Shown in pieces: positions 1-8,151 of a DNA stretch of 64,000 nt. Position numbers and translations under genes: made by a program. The stretch lies in the NCBI RefSeq assembly GCF_040144835.1, contig NZ_CP151632.1, positions 1,550,001 through 1,614,000 on the forward strand, in the 5' to 3' direction. Each line of letters begins with the position of its first letter. The stretch's first letter is position 1. A model generated the notes under the pieces. That model saw nothing but the letters and a program-made list of their open reading frames with translations, had not been told where the DNA came from and did not search any database. This DNA comes from Microbacterium sp. LWS13-1.2 (lineage in GTDB: Bacteria; Actinomycetota; Actinomycetes; Actinomycetales; Microbacteriaceae).

Positions 1-687
1 AAGATGGCCGCCGCCGAGGCGCTGTTCGACAGCGCGTGCGGGGCGGATGCCTCATTCTCGATCTTCACGCTCGGCACCCCGGACGGCACGAGCGAGCTGT
101 TCTCGATCCGCGTCCCCTACCTGCTGGCGCTGCTGTCGACGCATTCGCTGGACGGCTGCGTCGAGGGCATCAACGACCTCAACACGCTCTACACCACGGA
201 GATGTTCCCGCAGTTCGCCGACCAGGTCGACGGCAACTTCGCCCCGATCCTGTGGGTCACGTACTGGGCGTTCCGCTGGATGATCGGCCTGGGCGGCGTC
301 GCGGCGCTCGTCGCGGTCGTCGGCCTCTGGCTCACCCGCAAGAAGGCGACGCGCGAGGTCCCGGCGTGGGCCTGGCGGCTCGCGATCTGGGCGTGGCCGG
401 CATCCCTGCTCGCGATCCTGGTGGGCTGGGTCTTCACCGAGATGGGCCGCCAGCCCTGGATCGTGTTCAGCCTGATGCTGACCGAGGACGGCGTCTCGCC
501 CTCGGTGCCCGGCTGGACCGTCCTCATCTCGCTGACCGCGTTCACGCTCATCTACGCGGCACTGGCGGTCGTCGAGTTCGGACTCATCGTGAAGACGGCC
601 AAGAAGGGGCCTGAGCCCCTCCCCGAGCCGGGCGCGCCGGATCAGCGCGCCCTGGCGGTCGAAGACACCCCGACGACGGTCTACTAG
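1..687 (+). CDS. cydA: Cytochrome bd quinol oxidase subunit I, C-terminal part
   Basis: The frame is open at the left edge, so only the last 228 residues are visible; the haem-ligand-rich N-terminal half and the Q-loop lie outside. The visible part opens with the family segment KMAAAEALF and carries three hydrophobic helices (about residues 86-110, 122-147 and 172-195 of the visible part), ending in a charged, proline-rich tail. CydA with CydB forms the membrane quinol oxidase that reduces O2 to water with high affinity. The next gene, cydB, follows after 18 bases containing a CAGGAG ribosome site, and cydDC lies just beyond. Identification is firm from sequence type plus gene order; the true start is not in the window. 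Confidence 0.95.
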   Translation, partial: KMAAAEALFDSACGADASFSIFTLGTPDGTSELFSIRVPYLLALLSTHSLDGCVEGINDLNTLYTTEMFPQFADQVDGNFAPILWVTYWAFRWMIGLGGVAALVAVVGLWLTRKKATREVPAWAWRLAIWAWPASLLAILVGWVFTEMGRQPWIVFSLMLTEDGVSPSVPGWTVLISLTAFTLIYAALAVVEFGLIVKTAKKGPEPLPEPGAPDQRALAVEDTPTTVY

Positions 688-705
688 GAGCTTCAGGAGC
701 ACGTC

Positions 706-1737
706 ATGGATCTCGCCTACCTCTGGTTCTGGATCGTCGGATTCCTCTTCGTCGGCTACTTCGTGCTCGACGGGTTCGACTTCGGCGTCGGCATGTCGCT
801 GCCGTTCCTCGGCAAGAACGACGTCAGCCGGCGCCAGGTCATCAACACCATCGGCCCCGTGTGGGATCTCAACGAGACGTGGGTCATCGTGGCCGGCGCC
901 TGCCTGTTCGCCGCGTTCCCCGAGTGGTACGCGACGCTGTTCAGCGGGTTCTACCTGGCGCTGCTGCTGATCCTGCTGGCGCTCATCCTGCGCGGCGTCT
1001 CGTTCGAATACCGCCATCAGCGCGACTCGCTGCGGTGGAAGAGGGGCTTCGACACGATGATCGTCGTCGGCTCGGCCGTGCCGGCGCTGCTGTGGGGCGT
1101 CGCGGTCGCCAACATCGTGCAGGGCGTGCCGCTGGACGCGGACCACGAGTTCGTCGGGTCGTTCCTGACCCTGCTCAACCCCTACGGACTGCTCGGCGGC
1201 CTCACCACGCTGCTGCTGTTCTTCACGCACGGCGTGTACTTCGTCGCGCTGAAGACCGACGGCCAGGTCGCCGCCGATGCGCGCCGGCTGGCCGGCCGTG
1301 CCGGCCTCCTGACGATCGTCGTCGCCGCCGCCTTCCTGGTGTGGACGGTGGGCATGGCGTTCAGCGAGGGCCGCGAGTTCGCCCTGGTGACGGCGATCCT
1401 GTCGGCGGTCGCCGCCGTGCTGCTCATCGCATCGTGGATCTCCAACGCCCGCGGTCGCGAGGGCTGGGCATTCGGGTTCGGCGCGTTCACGATCGTCACC
1501 GCGGTCCTCGCCGTCTGGTTCGCCCTGTTCCCGTACGTGATGCCGTCGACCGGCGACCCGGCCGGCTCGCTCACCATCGAGAACGCGTCCAGCACGGACT
1601 ACACCCTCACGATCATGTCGTGGGCGGCGCTCGTCTTCCTCCCGCTCGTGCTGGCGTACCAGGGCTGGACGTACTGGATCTTCCGCAAGCGCATCACCCG
1701 CTCGCACATCGAGAAGGCCGCGGCCGTCGCGCACTGA
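706..1737 (+). CDS. cydB: Cytochrome bd quinol oxidase subunit II
   Basis: 343 residues, normal for CydB. The N-terminus (WFWIVGFLFVGYFVLDGFDFGVG) is the hallmark first helix of the family, and PVWDLNETWVI follows in the next segment. About eight to nine hydrophobic helices cover the whole protein. It is the second membrane subunit of the cytochrome bd terminal oxidase. The ATG is preceded by CAGGAG at a good distance and lies 18 bases after cydA, so the two are one transcript. A hairpin (1744-1768) follows the stop and probably ends the cydAB message before cydDC, which has its own -10-like box. Confidence 0.97.
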   Translation: MDLAYLWFWIVGFLFVGYFVLDGFDFGVGMSLPFLGKNDVSRRQVINTIGPVWDLNETWVIVAGACLFAAFPEWYATLFSGFYLALLLILLALILRGVSFEYRHQRDSLRWKRGFDTMIVVGSAVPALLWGVAVANIVQGVPLDADHEFVGSFLTLLNPYGLLGGLTTLLLFFTHGVYFVALKTDGQVAADARRLAGRAGLLTIVVAAAFLVWTVGMAFSEGREFALVTAILSAVAAVLLIASWISNARGREGWAFGFGAFTIVTAVLAVWFALFPYVMPSTGDPAGSLTIENASSTDYTLTIMSWAALVFLPLVLAYQGWTYWIFRKRITRSHIEKAAAVAH

Positions 1738-1743
1738 GCTGAG

Positions 1744-1768
1744 CGGATGCCGCGGGCCGCGGCATCCG
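1744..1768 (+). terminator. Hairpin after cydB
   Basis: Perfect 11-base arms (CGGATGCCGCG / CGCGGCATCCG) with a 3-base loop begin 6 bases after the cydB stop. There is no U-tract, so it is either a rho-independent-like terminator of the high-GC type or an mRNA-stabilising stem. It is built from the GGATGCC heptamer that is common across the window. Confidence 0.5.
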
Positions 1769-1802
1769 TCTCCTCACGTATCCGCCGCATCACCCCCCGG
1801 GA

Positions 1803-1860
1803 TGACTTGCCGTATATGTGCGCGACACGCCGGCGTGTCGCGTACATATACGGCAAGTCA
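1803..1860. repeat. 58-bp near-perfect palindrome between cydB and cydD
   Basis: Two 29-base arms meet without a loop (1803-1831 and 1832-1860) with a single non-complementary pair. The outer ends read TGACTTGCCGTATATGT and its complement. The AT-richer TATATG core differs from the surrounding composition. It lies between the hairpin after cydB and the -10-like box of cydD. It could be a repetitive extragenic palindrome, a recombination target or a large dyad operator for cydDC; the sequence alone does not decide. Confidence 0.7.
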
Positions 1861-1932
1861 ACGATGGGGACGGAGGAACCGGGGCGCGGGAGGGCGGAGC
1901 GGCGAGCAGAGGAGATGCGGCGGACCGATGGG

Positions 1933-1938
1933 TAGGGT
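1933..1938 (+). promoter_or_regulatory. -10-like box TAGGGT before cydD
   Basis: TAGGGT ends 10 bases before the ATG at 1949, which would give a very short 5' leader. Similar boxes sit 6 bases before starts elsewhere in the window. No convincing -35 element was seen. Confidence 0.4.
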
Positions 1939-1948
1939 CGAAGGAGCG

Positions 1949-3667
1949 ATGGACGAGAACAACGGCGACGCCCCGGCCCCGACGTCGGGCAAACCCGTCG
2001 ACCCGCGGCTGCTGAAGTACGCGACCGCCTCACGGTGGTTCTTCGCCGCGATCGCGGCGATCGCGCTCGCGCAGACGGCCGTGATCGTGGCGTTCGCCTG
2101 GCTGCTGACCCGCGCCATCACCGGAGCGGTCGACGGGATGCCGCCGGCCGAACTCCTGCCGGCTCTGAGCGCCCTCGCTCTCGTGGTCGCCGTGCGGGCC
2201 GTGCTGCTGTGGACGCGCGAGGCTGTCTGCGCCCGCGCCGCCGCGCGGGTGCAGACGCAGCTGCGCACGGCACTCGTCGCGGCGATCGGCGCACTCGGGC
2301 CCGAGTGGCTCGGAACCCGCAACTCCGCGGCGCTCGCGATCACCGCGGGGCGTGGCCTCGACGCCCTCGAGGCCTACTTCGGCCGTTACCTGCCCCAGCT
2401 GGTGCAGACGGTGGTGGCGACGCCGCTGATCGTCGCGGTGATGTGGTGGCAGGACTGGATCTCGGGGCTGACGGTGCTGCTCACCCTCCCCCTCATCCCG
2501 ATCTTCATGGTGCTCATCGGTCTTGCGACGCGCTCCGTGCAGCAGCGGCAGTGGCAGACGCTGCAGCGCCTCGCGTCGCGCTTCGGCGACACCGTGCAGG
2601 GGCTGTCGACGCTCAAGGTCTTCGGCCGCCAGCATCGCGCTGCCGCGTCGATCGCGCGCGTCACCGACGACTATCGTCGCGAGACGATGCGCGTGCTGCG
2701 TGTGTCGTTCCTGTCAGGCTTCGCACTGGAGTTCCTCGCGTCGATCTCGGTCGCGATCGTCGCCGTCTCGATCGGATTCCGGCTCATCGAGGGGTCGCTC
2801 ACCCTCGCCGTCGGCCTGTTCGTGCTGCTGCTGGCGCCCGAGGCGTATCTGCCGCTCCGTCAGGTCGGCGTGCAGTTCCACGCGGCGGCCGAAGGCATCG
2901 CCGCGACCGACGACGTGTTCGACGTATTGGATGCCGCCCGCCGACGCGGCGCGGACCGGGCTCAGGCAGCGATCGGCCGAGCCCCACGCCCGGTCGGTGA
3001 GCGAGCGAGGAACGAGCGAGACGAAACGCCCGGAACGCACCTCGAGCTCTCTGCCGTGCGCGTGCGCCGCGGAGACAGGATGCTGCAGCCCGTCGATCTG
3101 ACGGCCGCCCCGGGCACCGTCACCCTCATCGAGGGACCGAGCGGCGCCGGCAAGTCCAGCGTCTTCGCGGCCCTGCGCGGCGCAGCCGCGTTCGACGGCG
3201 CAGCGGCGTGGAACGGCGTCGATGTCCGTGACCTCGCACCGGCCGAGTGGCTCGCGTGGGCGGGTCAGCGCCCCGGCCTGCTCGCCGGCACGATCGCCGA
3301 CAACGTCGGCCTCGGCGACGCGGCGCCGGATGCCGAGATCGTGCGGCACGCACTGGACCTCGCGTGCGCAGGGACCCTCGACCCCGTACTCGAACTCGGC
3401 GTGCAGGGCGGCGGCCTCTCAGGCGGGCAGGCCCAGCGTGTGGCGGTCGCCCGCGCGCTGTACCGGCATCTCCGCGGGAACGCACCGGTGGTCGCGCTCG
3501 ACGAGCCGAGCTCGGCGCTCGACCCGGAGACGGAGGGCCGGCTGTGGGACAGCATCCGGTCGCTCGCGGATGCCGGCGCGACGGTGCTCCTCATCTCGCA
3601 CCGCACCAGCGCCCGCGCGATCGCCGACGCCGTGATCCGCCTCGAGCCCGCCGAGGTGCCCGCATGA
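1949..3667 (+). CDS. cydD: Thiol reductant ABC exporter subunit CydD
   Basis: 572 residues from the ATG at 1949; an in-frame ATG at 1928 is an alternative. Six membrane helices occupy about residues 25-310, followed by an ABC ATPase domain with Walker A GPSGAGKSS (about residue 395), signature LSGGQAQR and Walker B VVALDEPSS. CydDC exports glutathione/cysteine-type thiols and haem-related cargo and is needed to assemble cytochrome bd. cydC overlaps the stop by ATGA, so the half-transporters are translationally coupled. Oddity: residues about 348-361, between the membrane and ATPase domains, are encoded by a copy of the dispersed 37-bp repeat that also forms the array near 9 kb; the frame is kept. 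Confidence 0.93.
   Translation: MDENNGDAPAPTSGKPVDPRLLKYATASRWFFAAIAAIALAQTAVIVAFAWLLTRAITGAVDGMPPAELLPALSALALVVAVRAVLLWTREAVCARAAARVQTQLRTALVAAIGALGPEWLGTRNSAALAITAGRGLDALEAYFGRYLPQLVQTVVATPLIVAVMWWQDWISGLTVLLTLPLIPIFMVLIGLATRSVQQRQWQTLQRLASRFGDTVQGLSTLKVFGRQHRAAASIARVTDDYRRETMRVLRVSFLSGFALEFLASISVAIVAVSIGFRLIEGSLTLAVGLFVLLLAPEAYLPLRQVGVQFHAAAEGIAATDDVFDVLDAARRRGADRAQAAIGRAPRPVGERARNERDETPGTHLELSAVRVRRGDRMLQPVDLTAAPGTVTLIEGPSGAGKSSVFAALRGAAAFDGAAAWNGVDVRDLAPAEWLAWAGQRPGLLAGTIADNVGLGDAAPDAEIVRHALDLACAGTLDPVLELGVQGGGLSGGQAQRVAVARALYRHLRGNAPVVALDEPSSALDPETEGRLWDSIRSLADAGATVLLISHRTSARAIADAVIRLEPAEVPA
2992..3028 (+). repeat. Dispersed 37-bp repeat copy inside cydD
   Basis: The 37 bases match the last unit of the array at 9061-9097 at 36 positions (only GGTCGT versus GGTCGG at the start differs). 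It is read in frame as GERARNERDET within the linker of CydD. It supports insertion of a mobile or gene-converted repeat into a tolerant site of a coding region. Confidence 0.85.
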
Positions 3668-5469
3668 CCCCGACGCCCGCGCAGCCTCACGACGACCGTG
3701 AAACCCCACGGGACGGACGAGACCTCGGGCTGACCCCAGGGTCTCGTCCCCGCGCTGGGGTCTCGCGGTCGGCGCGTGGTCCTGGCAAGCGGAGCGGCGT
3801 GGAGGCCGTGAGCGCGACGCAGGTGCTGCGCGGGGCGATGCCGCCGGCGTGGAGGTTCTGGTGGGCACTGGCCGCCGGCTTCGCCTCCGAGGCGTCGGCG
3901 GTCGCGCTGCTCGCGGTGAGCGCGTGGCTCATCGTCCGCGCGAGCGAGCAGCCGCCGGTGCTCTACCTGTCGGCGGCGGTGGTCGGTGTGCGGTTCTTCG
4001 CGATCTCTCGCGCCGTGTTCCGCTACCTCGAACGACTCACCGGTCACGACGCCGCGCTGCGGCAGCTCGCCTCCACCCGCGCCGACCTCGTGAGGCGACT
4101 GGTGCCGCTGGCGCCGGACGGGCTGACGCGCACGCGCCGCGGCTCGGTGCTCGGGGCGCTCGTGGACGACGTCGACGAGCTGCAGAACCTTCCGCTGCGG
4201 GTGGTGCAGCCGCTCGTGTCTTCGGCGCTCGTGGCGCTCGGCGCGGTCGTGCTCGTGGCGTTCGTGTGGTGGCCGGCGGCGCTGACCCTGCTCGCCTGCC
4301 TCGTCGTCGCGGCGGCTGTCGCGACGCTGTGGGGATGGATGTCGGGCGCCCGCGCCGAGCGCGACATCGCACCGTTGCGGGCGGCCCTCGCCGACGCCGT
4401 GCTCGACCACATCGGCAGCCTCGATGTGCTCGCCGCCTTCGGCGCCGAGGCACAGAGCCGAGAGCGTATCGCCCGCGCCGACGCCGCCCTCCGCCGCGCG
4501 GTGGTCCGCCGCTCCGGTGCACAGGCCGGCACAGCCGCCCTGGTCTCGCTCCTGGCCGGGGCAGCCTCGATCGCCGCGGTGCTGGCCGCGGCGCCGGGTA
4601 CGGCATCCGGCGCCCTTCCCGGCCCATCGCTCGCCGTGGTCGTGCTGGTGCCGATGGCGATCTTCGAGGTGTTCGCCACCGTTCCCCTGGCGGCCTCCGC
4701 ATGGCGGCAGGTGCGGGCTTCGGCCGAACGCGTCGCGGACGCGCTGCCCGCGACGCCGCCGGCGGAGCTGGCGCCCGAGACGGTCGCGCCCACCGGTGAG
4801 GCTCCCCCGCTCGGCGACGGCATCCGGCTGCGTGCCGCGGAGGTGCGCTGGCCGGGTGCGGCGCAGGCCTCGCTGCACGACATCGACCTCGCGATCCGTC
4901 CGGGCGAGCGCGTGCTCGTGATGGGCGCGAGCGGCGCGGGCAAGAGCACCCTCGCCCACGCGCTGGTGCGGTTCCTCGACACCGAGGGCGGCTACGAGAT
5001 CGGGGGGCGTTCCGTCCACGACCGCTCCCCCGACGACGTGCGGCTGACCGTCGGGCTGTGCGAGCAGCATCCGATGCTCTTCGACGAAGACATCCGGCAG
5101 AACCTGCTCTTCGCGCACGATACGGCGACGGATGCCGAGCTCGAGGCGGCGCTCGCCCGCGTCGGTCTCGACGCCTGGCTGCGCGAGCGCGGCGGACTCG
5201 GCGCGCGCGTCGGTGAACGAGGCGCCCTCGTCTCGGGCGGTCAGGCGCAGCGCATCGCGCTGGCCCGAGCGCTGCTGCGCGGATTCCCCGTGCTCGTGCT
5301 CGACGAGCCGACCGCCGGCGTCGACCCCGAGGCATCCGATCGGCTGCTCGTCGACCTGCTGAGCGCCGTGCGGGACGACCAGGCGGTGGTGCTGATCTCG
5401 CACGTGGCCGTACCCGACGGGCTCGTCGACCGCGTGGTGCGCCTCGAGGACGGCCGCATCCCGGTCTGA
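3664..5469 (+). CDS. cydC: Thiol reductant ABC exporter subunit CydC
   Basis: 601 residues if translation starts at the ATG overlapping the cydD stop (ATGA). A GTG at 3808 is an in-frame alternative that would remove a 48-residue charged N-terminus not expected for the family. Membrane domain about residues 60-330, then an ABC ATPase with Walker A GASGAGKST (about 421), signature SGGQAQR and Walker B VLVLDEPTAG. It is the partner of CydD in the thiol/haem-linked exporter required for cytochrome bd. The doubtful N-terminal stretch holds a 10-base inverted repeat (3715-3749), suggesting that it arose by repeat insertion between the coupled stop/start and the original start. The product call is firm; the start is uncertain. 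Confidence 0.92.
   Translation: MTPTPAQPHDDRETPRDGRDLGLTPGSRPRAGVSRSARGPGKRSGVEAVSATQVLRGAMPPAWRFWWALAAGFASEASAVALLAVSAWLIVRASEQPPVLYLSAAVVGVRFFAISRAVFRYLERLTGHDAALRQLASTRADLVRRLVPLAPDGLTRTRRGSVLGALVDDVDELQNLPLRVVQPLVSSALVALGAVVLVAFVWWPAALTLLACLVVAAAVATLWGWMSGARAERDIAPLRAALADAVLDHIGSLDVLAAFGAEAQSRERIARADAALRRAVVRRSGAQAGTAALVSLLAGAASIAAVLAAAPGTASGALPGPSLAVVVLVPMAIFEVFATVPLAASAWRQVRASAERVADALPATPPAELAPETVAPTGEAPPLGDGIRLRAAEVRWPGAAQASLHDIDLAIRPGERVLVMGASGAGKSTLAHALVRFLDTEGGYEIGGRSVHDRSPDDVRLTVGLCEQHPMLFDEDIRQNLLFAHDTATDAELEAALARVGLDAWLRERGGLGARVGERGALVSGGQAQRIALARALLRGFPVLVLDEPTAGVDPEASDRLLVDLLSAVRDDQAVVLISHVAVPDGLVDRVVRLEDGRIPV
3715..3749. repeat. Inverted repeat in the 5' part of cydC
   Basis: GGACGAGACC (3715-3724) and GGTCTCGTCC (3740-3749) are perfect complements around a 15-base loop. 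A further TGGGGTCTCG lies at 3756-3765. It sits in the N-terminal extension of cydC that lacks family resemblance. Confidence 0.6.
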
Positions 5470-5530
5470 CGGATGCCGGCGCCGCGATTCCTGACGCCAT
5501 GTGATCCCGCTGGTGCAGCGGACCACGGCC

Positions 5531-5536
5531 TAGGCT
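5531..5536 (+). promoter_or_regulatory. Leaderless -10 box TAGGCT
   Basis: TAGGCT is followed by exactly 6 bases and then the GTG start at 5543, placing the predicted transcription start at or next to the start codon. Confidence 0.6.
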
Positions 5537-5542
5537 CTGACC

Positions 5543-6487
5543 GTGAGCGACGGCATCCCGAACCCGTTCGAGGGTCTCGAGGCGCAGCTGCGACGTGCCG
5601 AAAAGTTCCGTGACACTGTCGACCCGGTGGCCGCGATCGCCGCGTACCGCACGTTCACCGAGTTCCTCCGCCCGCGCCTGCCCGAGCTGCGGATCGCCGC
5701 CGGCCTGCCGGAGCAGGCCGGCAGCCGCAAGGACGGCAGGATCCTCGCGCACCGCGACGGCGGACGCGTCGATCCCTCGGCGCTGAACCTGTACACGTTC
5801 TGGAACTCGCCGCTGGACTCCGCGCCCCCGCTCGTGCAGGCCTGCGTCGGCGAGATGTCGCGCCTCCACGACGACCTCCCGACACCGCTGACCGTGCTCG
5901 ACGGCACGTCGGCGCGCGAGCTCGTGGAGATCCCGGATGCCGTGGCCGACGCCCTCGAGAAGGATCACCCCGCGCACTTCTCGGACTTCGTCCGCATCAG
6001 CGTGCTCGACCGCCTCGGCGGCATCTGGGTCGACGCCACCTGCTGGGCGCCCGCCCCGCTCCCCCAGGCGGTCGCACCTCTGCTCACCGCCGGCGCCCTG
6101 TACCCCCGCTGGACCCGCCGCCAGATCGGCAACTGGTTCATCGCCGCCGTGCCGGCGACGCCGCTCATCCGCCTGCAGCGGCTCGCACTCCAGGCCTGGT
6201 GGGAGTCGGGCGGCGGCATCCCCGACTACTTCCTCTACCACCGCATCTTCGAGGTGCTCCTGGATCTCGTGCCGGAGTTCCACGGACAGTGGGAGGCCGC
6301 ACCCCCGCTCTCGAGTGCCGCCAGCCACCTGCTGCAGCTCGGCATGATGCAGCCGTGGGATCCCGACGCGATGCGATTCGTCGCGGGGGCGTCGATCGTG
6401 CAGAAGCTCAGCTACAAGTACGACGCGGTGCCACCGGGCTCGGTGCTGGATCGCCTCGTGTCGCACCGCCCGATCCTCACGGCGTGA
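5543..6487 (+). CDS. Capsular polysaccharide synthesis-type glycosyltransferase
   Basis: 314 residues. The central segment FSDFVRISVLDRLGGIWVDAT resembles the capsular polysaccharide synthesis / sugar-transferase family with a DXD-like region (GT-A fold), in which the LLxxxGGxYxDxD-type motif binds nucleotide sugar and metal; here it reads RLGGIWVDA. No signal peptide or membrane helix is evident, so it is probably cytoplasmic. The GTG start is supported by the leaderless box at 5531. It stands alone between cydC and a convergent SDR gene, so neither the acceptor nor the polymer can be inferred. Confidence 0.72.
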   Translation: MSDGIPNPFEGLEAQLRRAEKFRDTVDPVAAIAAYRTFTEFLRPRLPELRIAAGLPEQAGSRKDGRILAHRDGGRVDPSALNLYTFWNSPLDSAPPLVQACVGEMSRLHDDLPTPLTVLDGTSARELVEIPDAVADALEKDHPAHFSDFVRISVLDRLGGIWVDATCWAPAPLPQAVAPLLTAGALYPRWTRRQIGNWFIAAVPATPLIRLQRLALQAWWESGGGIPDYFLYHRIFEVLLDLVPEFHGQWEAAPPLSSAASHLLQLGMMQPWDPDAMRFVAGASIVQKLSYKYDAVPPGSVLDRLVSHRPILTA

Positions 6488-6534
6488 CGCCCGCGGCTGT
6501 CCTCACGGCCTGAGGCGCCGCGCCGACGCGCGGA

Positions 6535-8085
6535 TCAGGCCTCGCCACCGCCGCCGCCCGCCGCGGCGGTCGCCGTGATGCGCCGTGCCATCCCCGCGAA
6601 GATGAACCCGTGGAACGGCAGGACGGCGAGCCAGTACAGTCGCCCCGCGAGCCCCCGCGGGAAGAACACCGCGCGCTGGTCGTAGCGTGAGCCGCCGCGC
6701 TCCTCGTCGGCCGCCGCCCGCAGCTCGAGCCAGGCGAGACCCGGCACCTTCATCTCTGCCCGGAGGCGCAGCATCCGTCCCGGTTCCAGCGCCTCGACCC
6801 GCCAGAAGTCGAGCGCATCGCCCACGGCGAGCCGATCACGGCTGCGCCGCCCCCGGGCGAGCCCGATGCCCCCGACCAGGCGATCCATCCAGCCGCGCAC
6901 CGCCCACAGCAGCGGCGACGAGTACCACCCGTTCTCTCCGCCGATCCCCACGATGACGCGCCACAGCGCGTCGGGAGATGCCGGGGTGTGCGCCGTGCGG
7001 ACGTCGCTGAACACCACGCGACCCGCCCAGTCGGGGTCGTTCGGCAGCGGGTCGCTCGGGGCACCGAGCACGCCGGCATCCTGCCAGCTGGTCTCGATCG
7101 CGTCGGTCTCGAGTTTGCCGAGCGCCAGCCGCACCGCCGAGCGGTAGGGAGTCAGACCGCCCTCCGGTGGCGGGATGAGCTCGTCGATCCCGTGGTCCTT
7201 CACGATGCACTCGTTCTGGAGCGACTCGACGAGCGGTCGCGCGATCGCGCGCGGGATCGGTGTCACGAGGTTGACCCAGTGCGAGGCGAGTCGTGGCGTC
7301 AGCACCGGGAGCGCCGCGATCGCGCGCTGGCGCAACCCGGCCTCGACGGCGTAGCCGTTCATCATCTGCCCGTACCGCAGCACGTCGGGGCCGCCGATGT
7401 CGACGGCGCGGTTCACGTCGGCCGGCAGTCGTGCGGCGCCCAGCAGGTAGTGCAGCACGTCGCGCACGGCGATGGGCTGGATGCGGTTGCGCACCCACCT
7501 CGGCGCCGGCATGTAGGGCAGCACCTCGGTGAGATGGCGCACCATCTCGAACGACGCCGACCCCGACCCGATCACGACGCCCGCCTGCAGCACGATCGTC
7601 GGGACGCCGCTCTCGAGGAACGTCCGCCCGACCTCCACGCGCGACTGCAGGTGCGGCGAGAGCGTCACCCCGGTCGGGTGCAGCCCGCCGAGATAGACGA
7701 TGCGACCCACGGATGCCGCGGCCGCCGCGTTCGCGACCGTCTCGGCAGCGCGCCGGTCGGTGTCGGCGAAACGCCTGCCGCCCGACATCGAGTGGACGAG
7801 GTAGAAGACCACGTCGACGTCGCGCACGGCCTCGCCGACCGGGCCCTCGTCGGCGGCGTCGCCACGGACGATCTCGACGCGGTCGCCCCACGGGAATGCT
7901 GCCGCCCGCGCGGGATCGCGCGCCAGCACACGGACCTCGTAGCCGGCATTGAGCAGCCGGGGCACCAGCCGCCCGCCGATGTACCCCGTCGCGCCCAGGA
8001 CGAGCGCGCGCGGCGCGGAGCCGTCGGGGCGCGGAAGCGCCACGAGTGCCGGCTCACGGCCGGTCGGCGCCGAGACATCGTCCAC
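6535..8085 (-). CDS. SDR-type NAD(P)-binding protein with C-terminal DUF2867
   Basis: 516 residues. Residues about 25-300 form an atypical SDR/NmrA-like Rossmann domain with the dinucleotide motif GATGYIGGRL. The C-terminal ~190 residues match DUF2867, with FYWLAVLPFH-like ending (here RLYWLAVLPFHGFIF). This two-domain architecture is common in actinobacteria; the substrate is unknown. The GTG start is fixed by a leaderless box TAGTCT six bases upstream (8092-8097 on the plus strand). It follows a GNAT gene on the same strand. The run of glycines at the extreme C-terminus is low complexity. Confidence 0.85.
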   Translation of the reverse strand: MDDVSAPTGREPALVALPRPDGSAPRALVLGATGYIGGRLVPRLLNAGYEVRVLARDPARAAAFPWGDRVEIVRGDAADEGPVGEAVRDVDVVFYLVHSMSGGRRFADTDRRAAETVANAAAAASVGRIVYLGGLHPTGVTLSPHLQSRVEVGRTFLESGVPTIVLQAGVVIGSGSASFEMVRHLTEVLPYMPAPRWVRNRIQPIAVRDVLHYLLGAARLPADVNRAVDIGGPDVLRYGQMMNGYAVEAGLRQRAIAALPVLTPRLASHWVNLVTPIPRAIARPLVESLQNECIVKDHGIDELIPPPEGGLTPYRSAVRLALGKLETDAIETSWQDAGVLGAPSDPLPNDPDWAGRVVFSDVRTAHTPASPDALWRVIVGIGGENGWYSSPLLWAVRGWMDRLVGGIGLARGRRSRDRLAVGDALDFWRVEALEPGRMLRLRAEMKVPGLAWLELRAAADEERGGSRYDQRAVFFPRGLAGRLYWLAVLPFHGFIFAGMARRITATAAAGGGGGEA

Positions 8086-8091
8086 GAGGGC

Positions 8092-8097
8092 AGACTA
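8092..8097 (-). promoter_or_regulatory. Leaderless -10 box TAGTCT
   Basis: Read on the minus strand, TAGTCT is six bases before the GTG at 8085. Confidence 0.6.
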
Positions 8098-8151
8098 CGC
8101 GGGCATGCTCCGCACCCGGATGGGTTGACGCGAGGACGGTCGTCGCGTAGG

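Noticed and set aside
52..1734. Long antisense open frame (560 codons) opposite cydA/cydB
   Set aside because: It mirrors the third-position GC of real genes, is rich in Arg/Asp/Glu, and has no domain; similar long antisense frames occur opposite most genes (for example 3265-5526, 4037-6466, 18156-19910).
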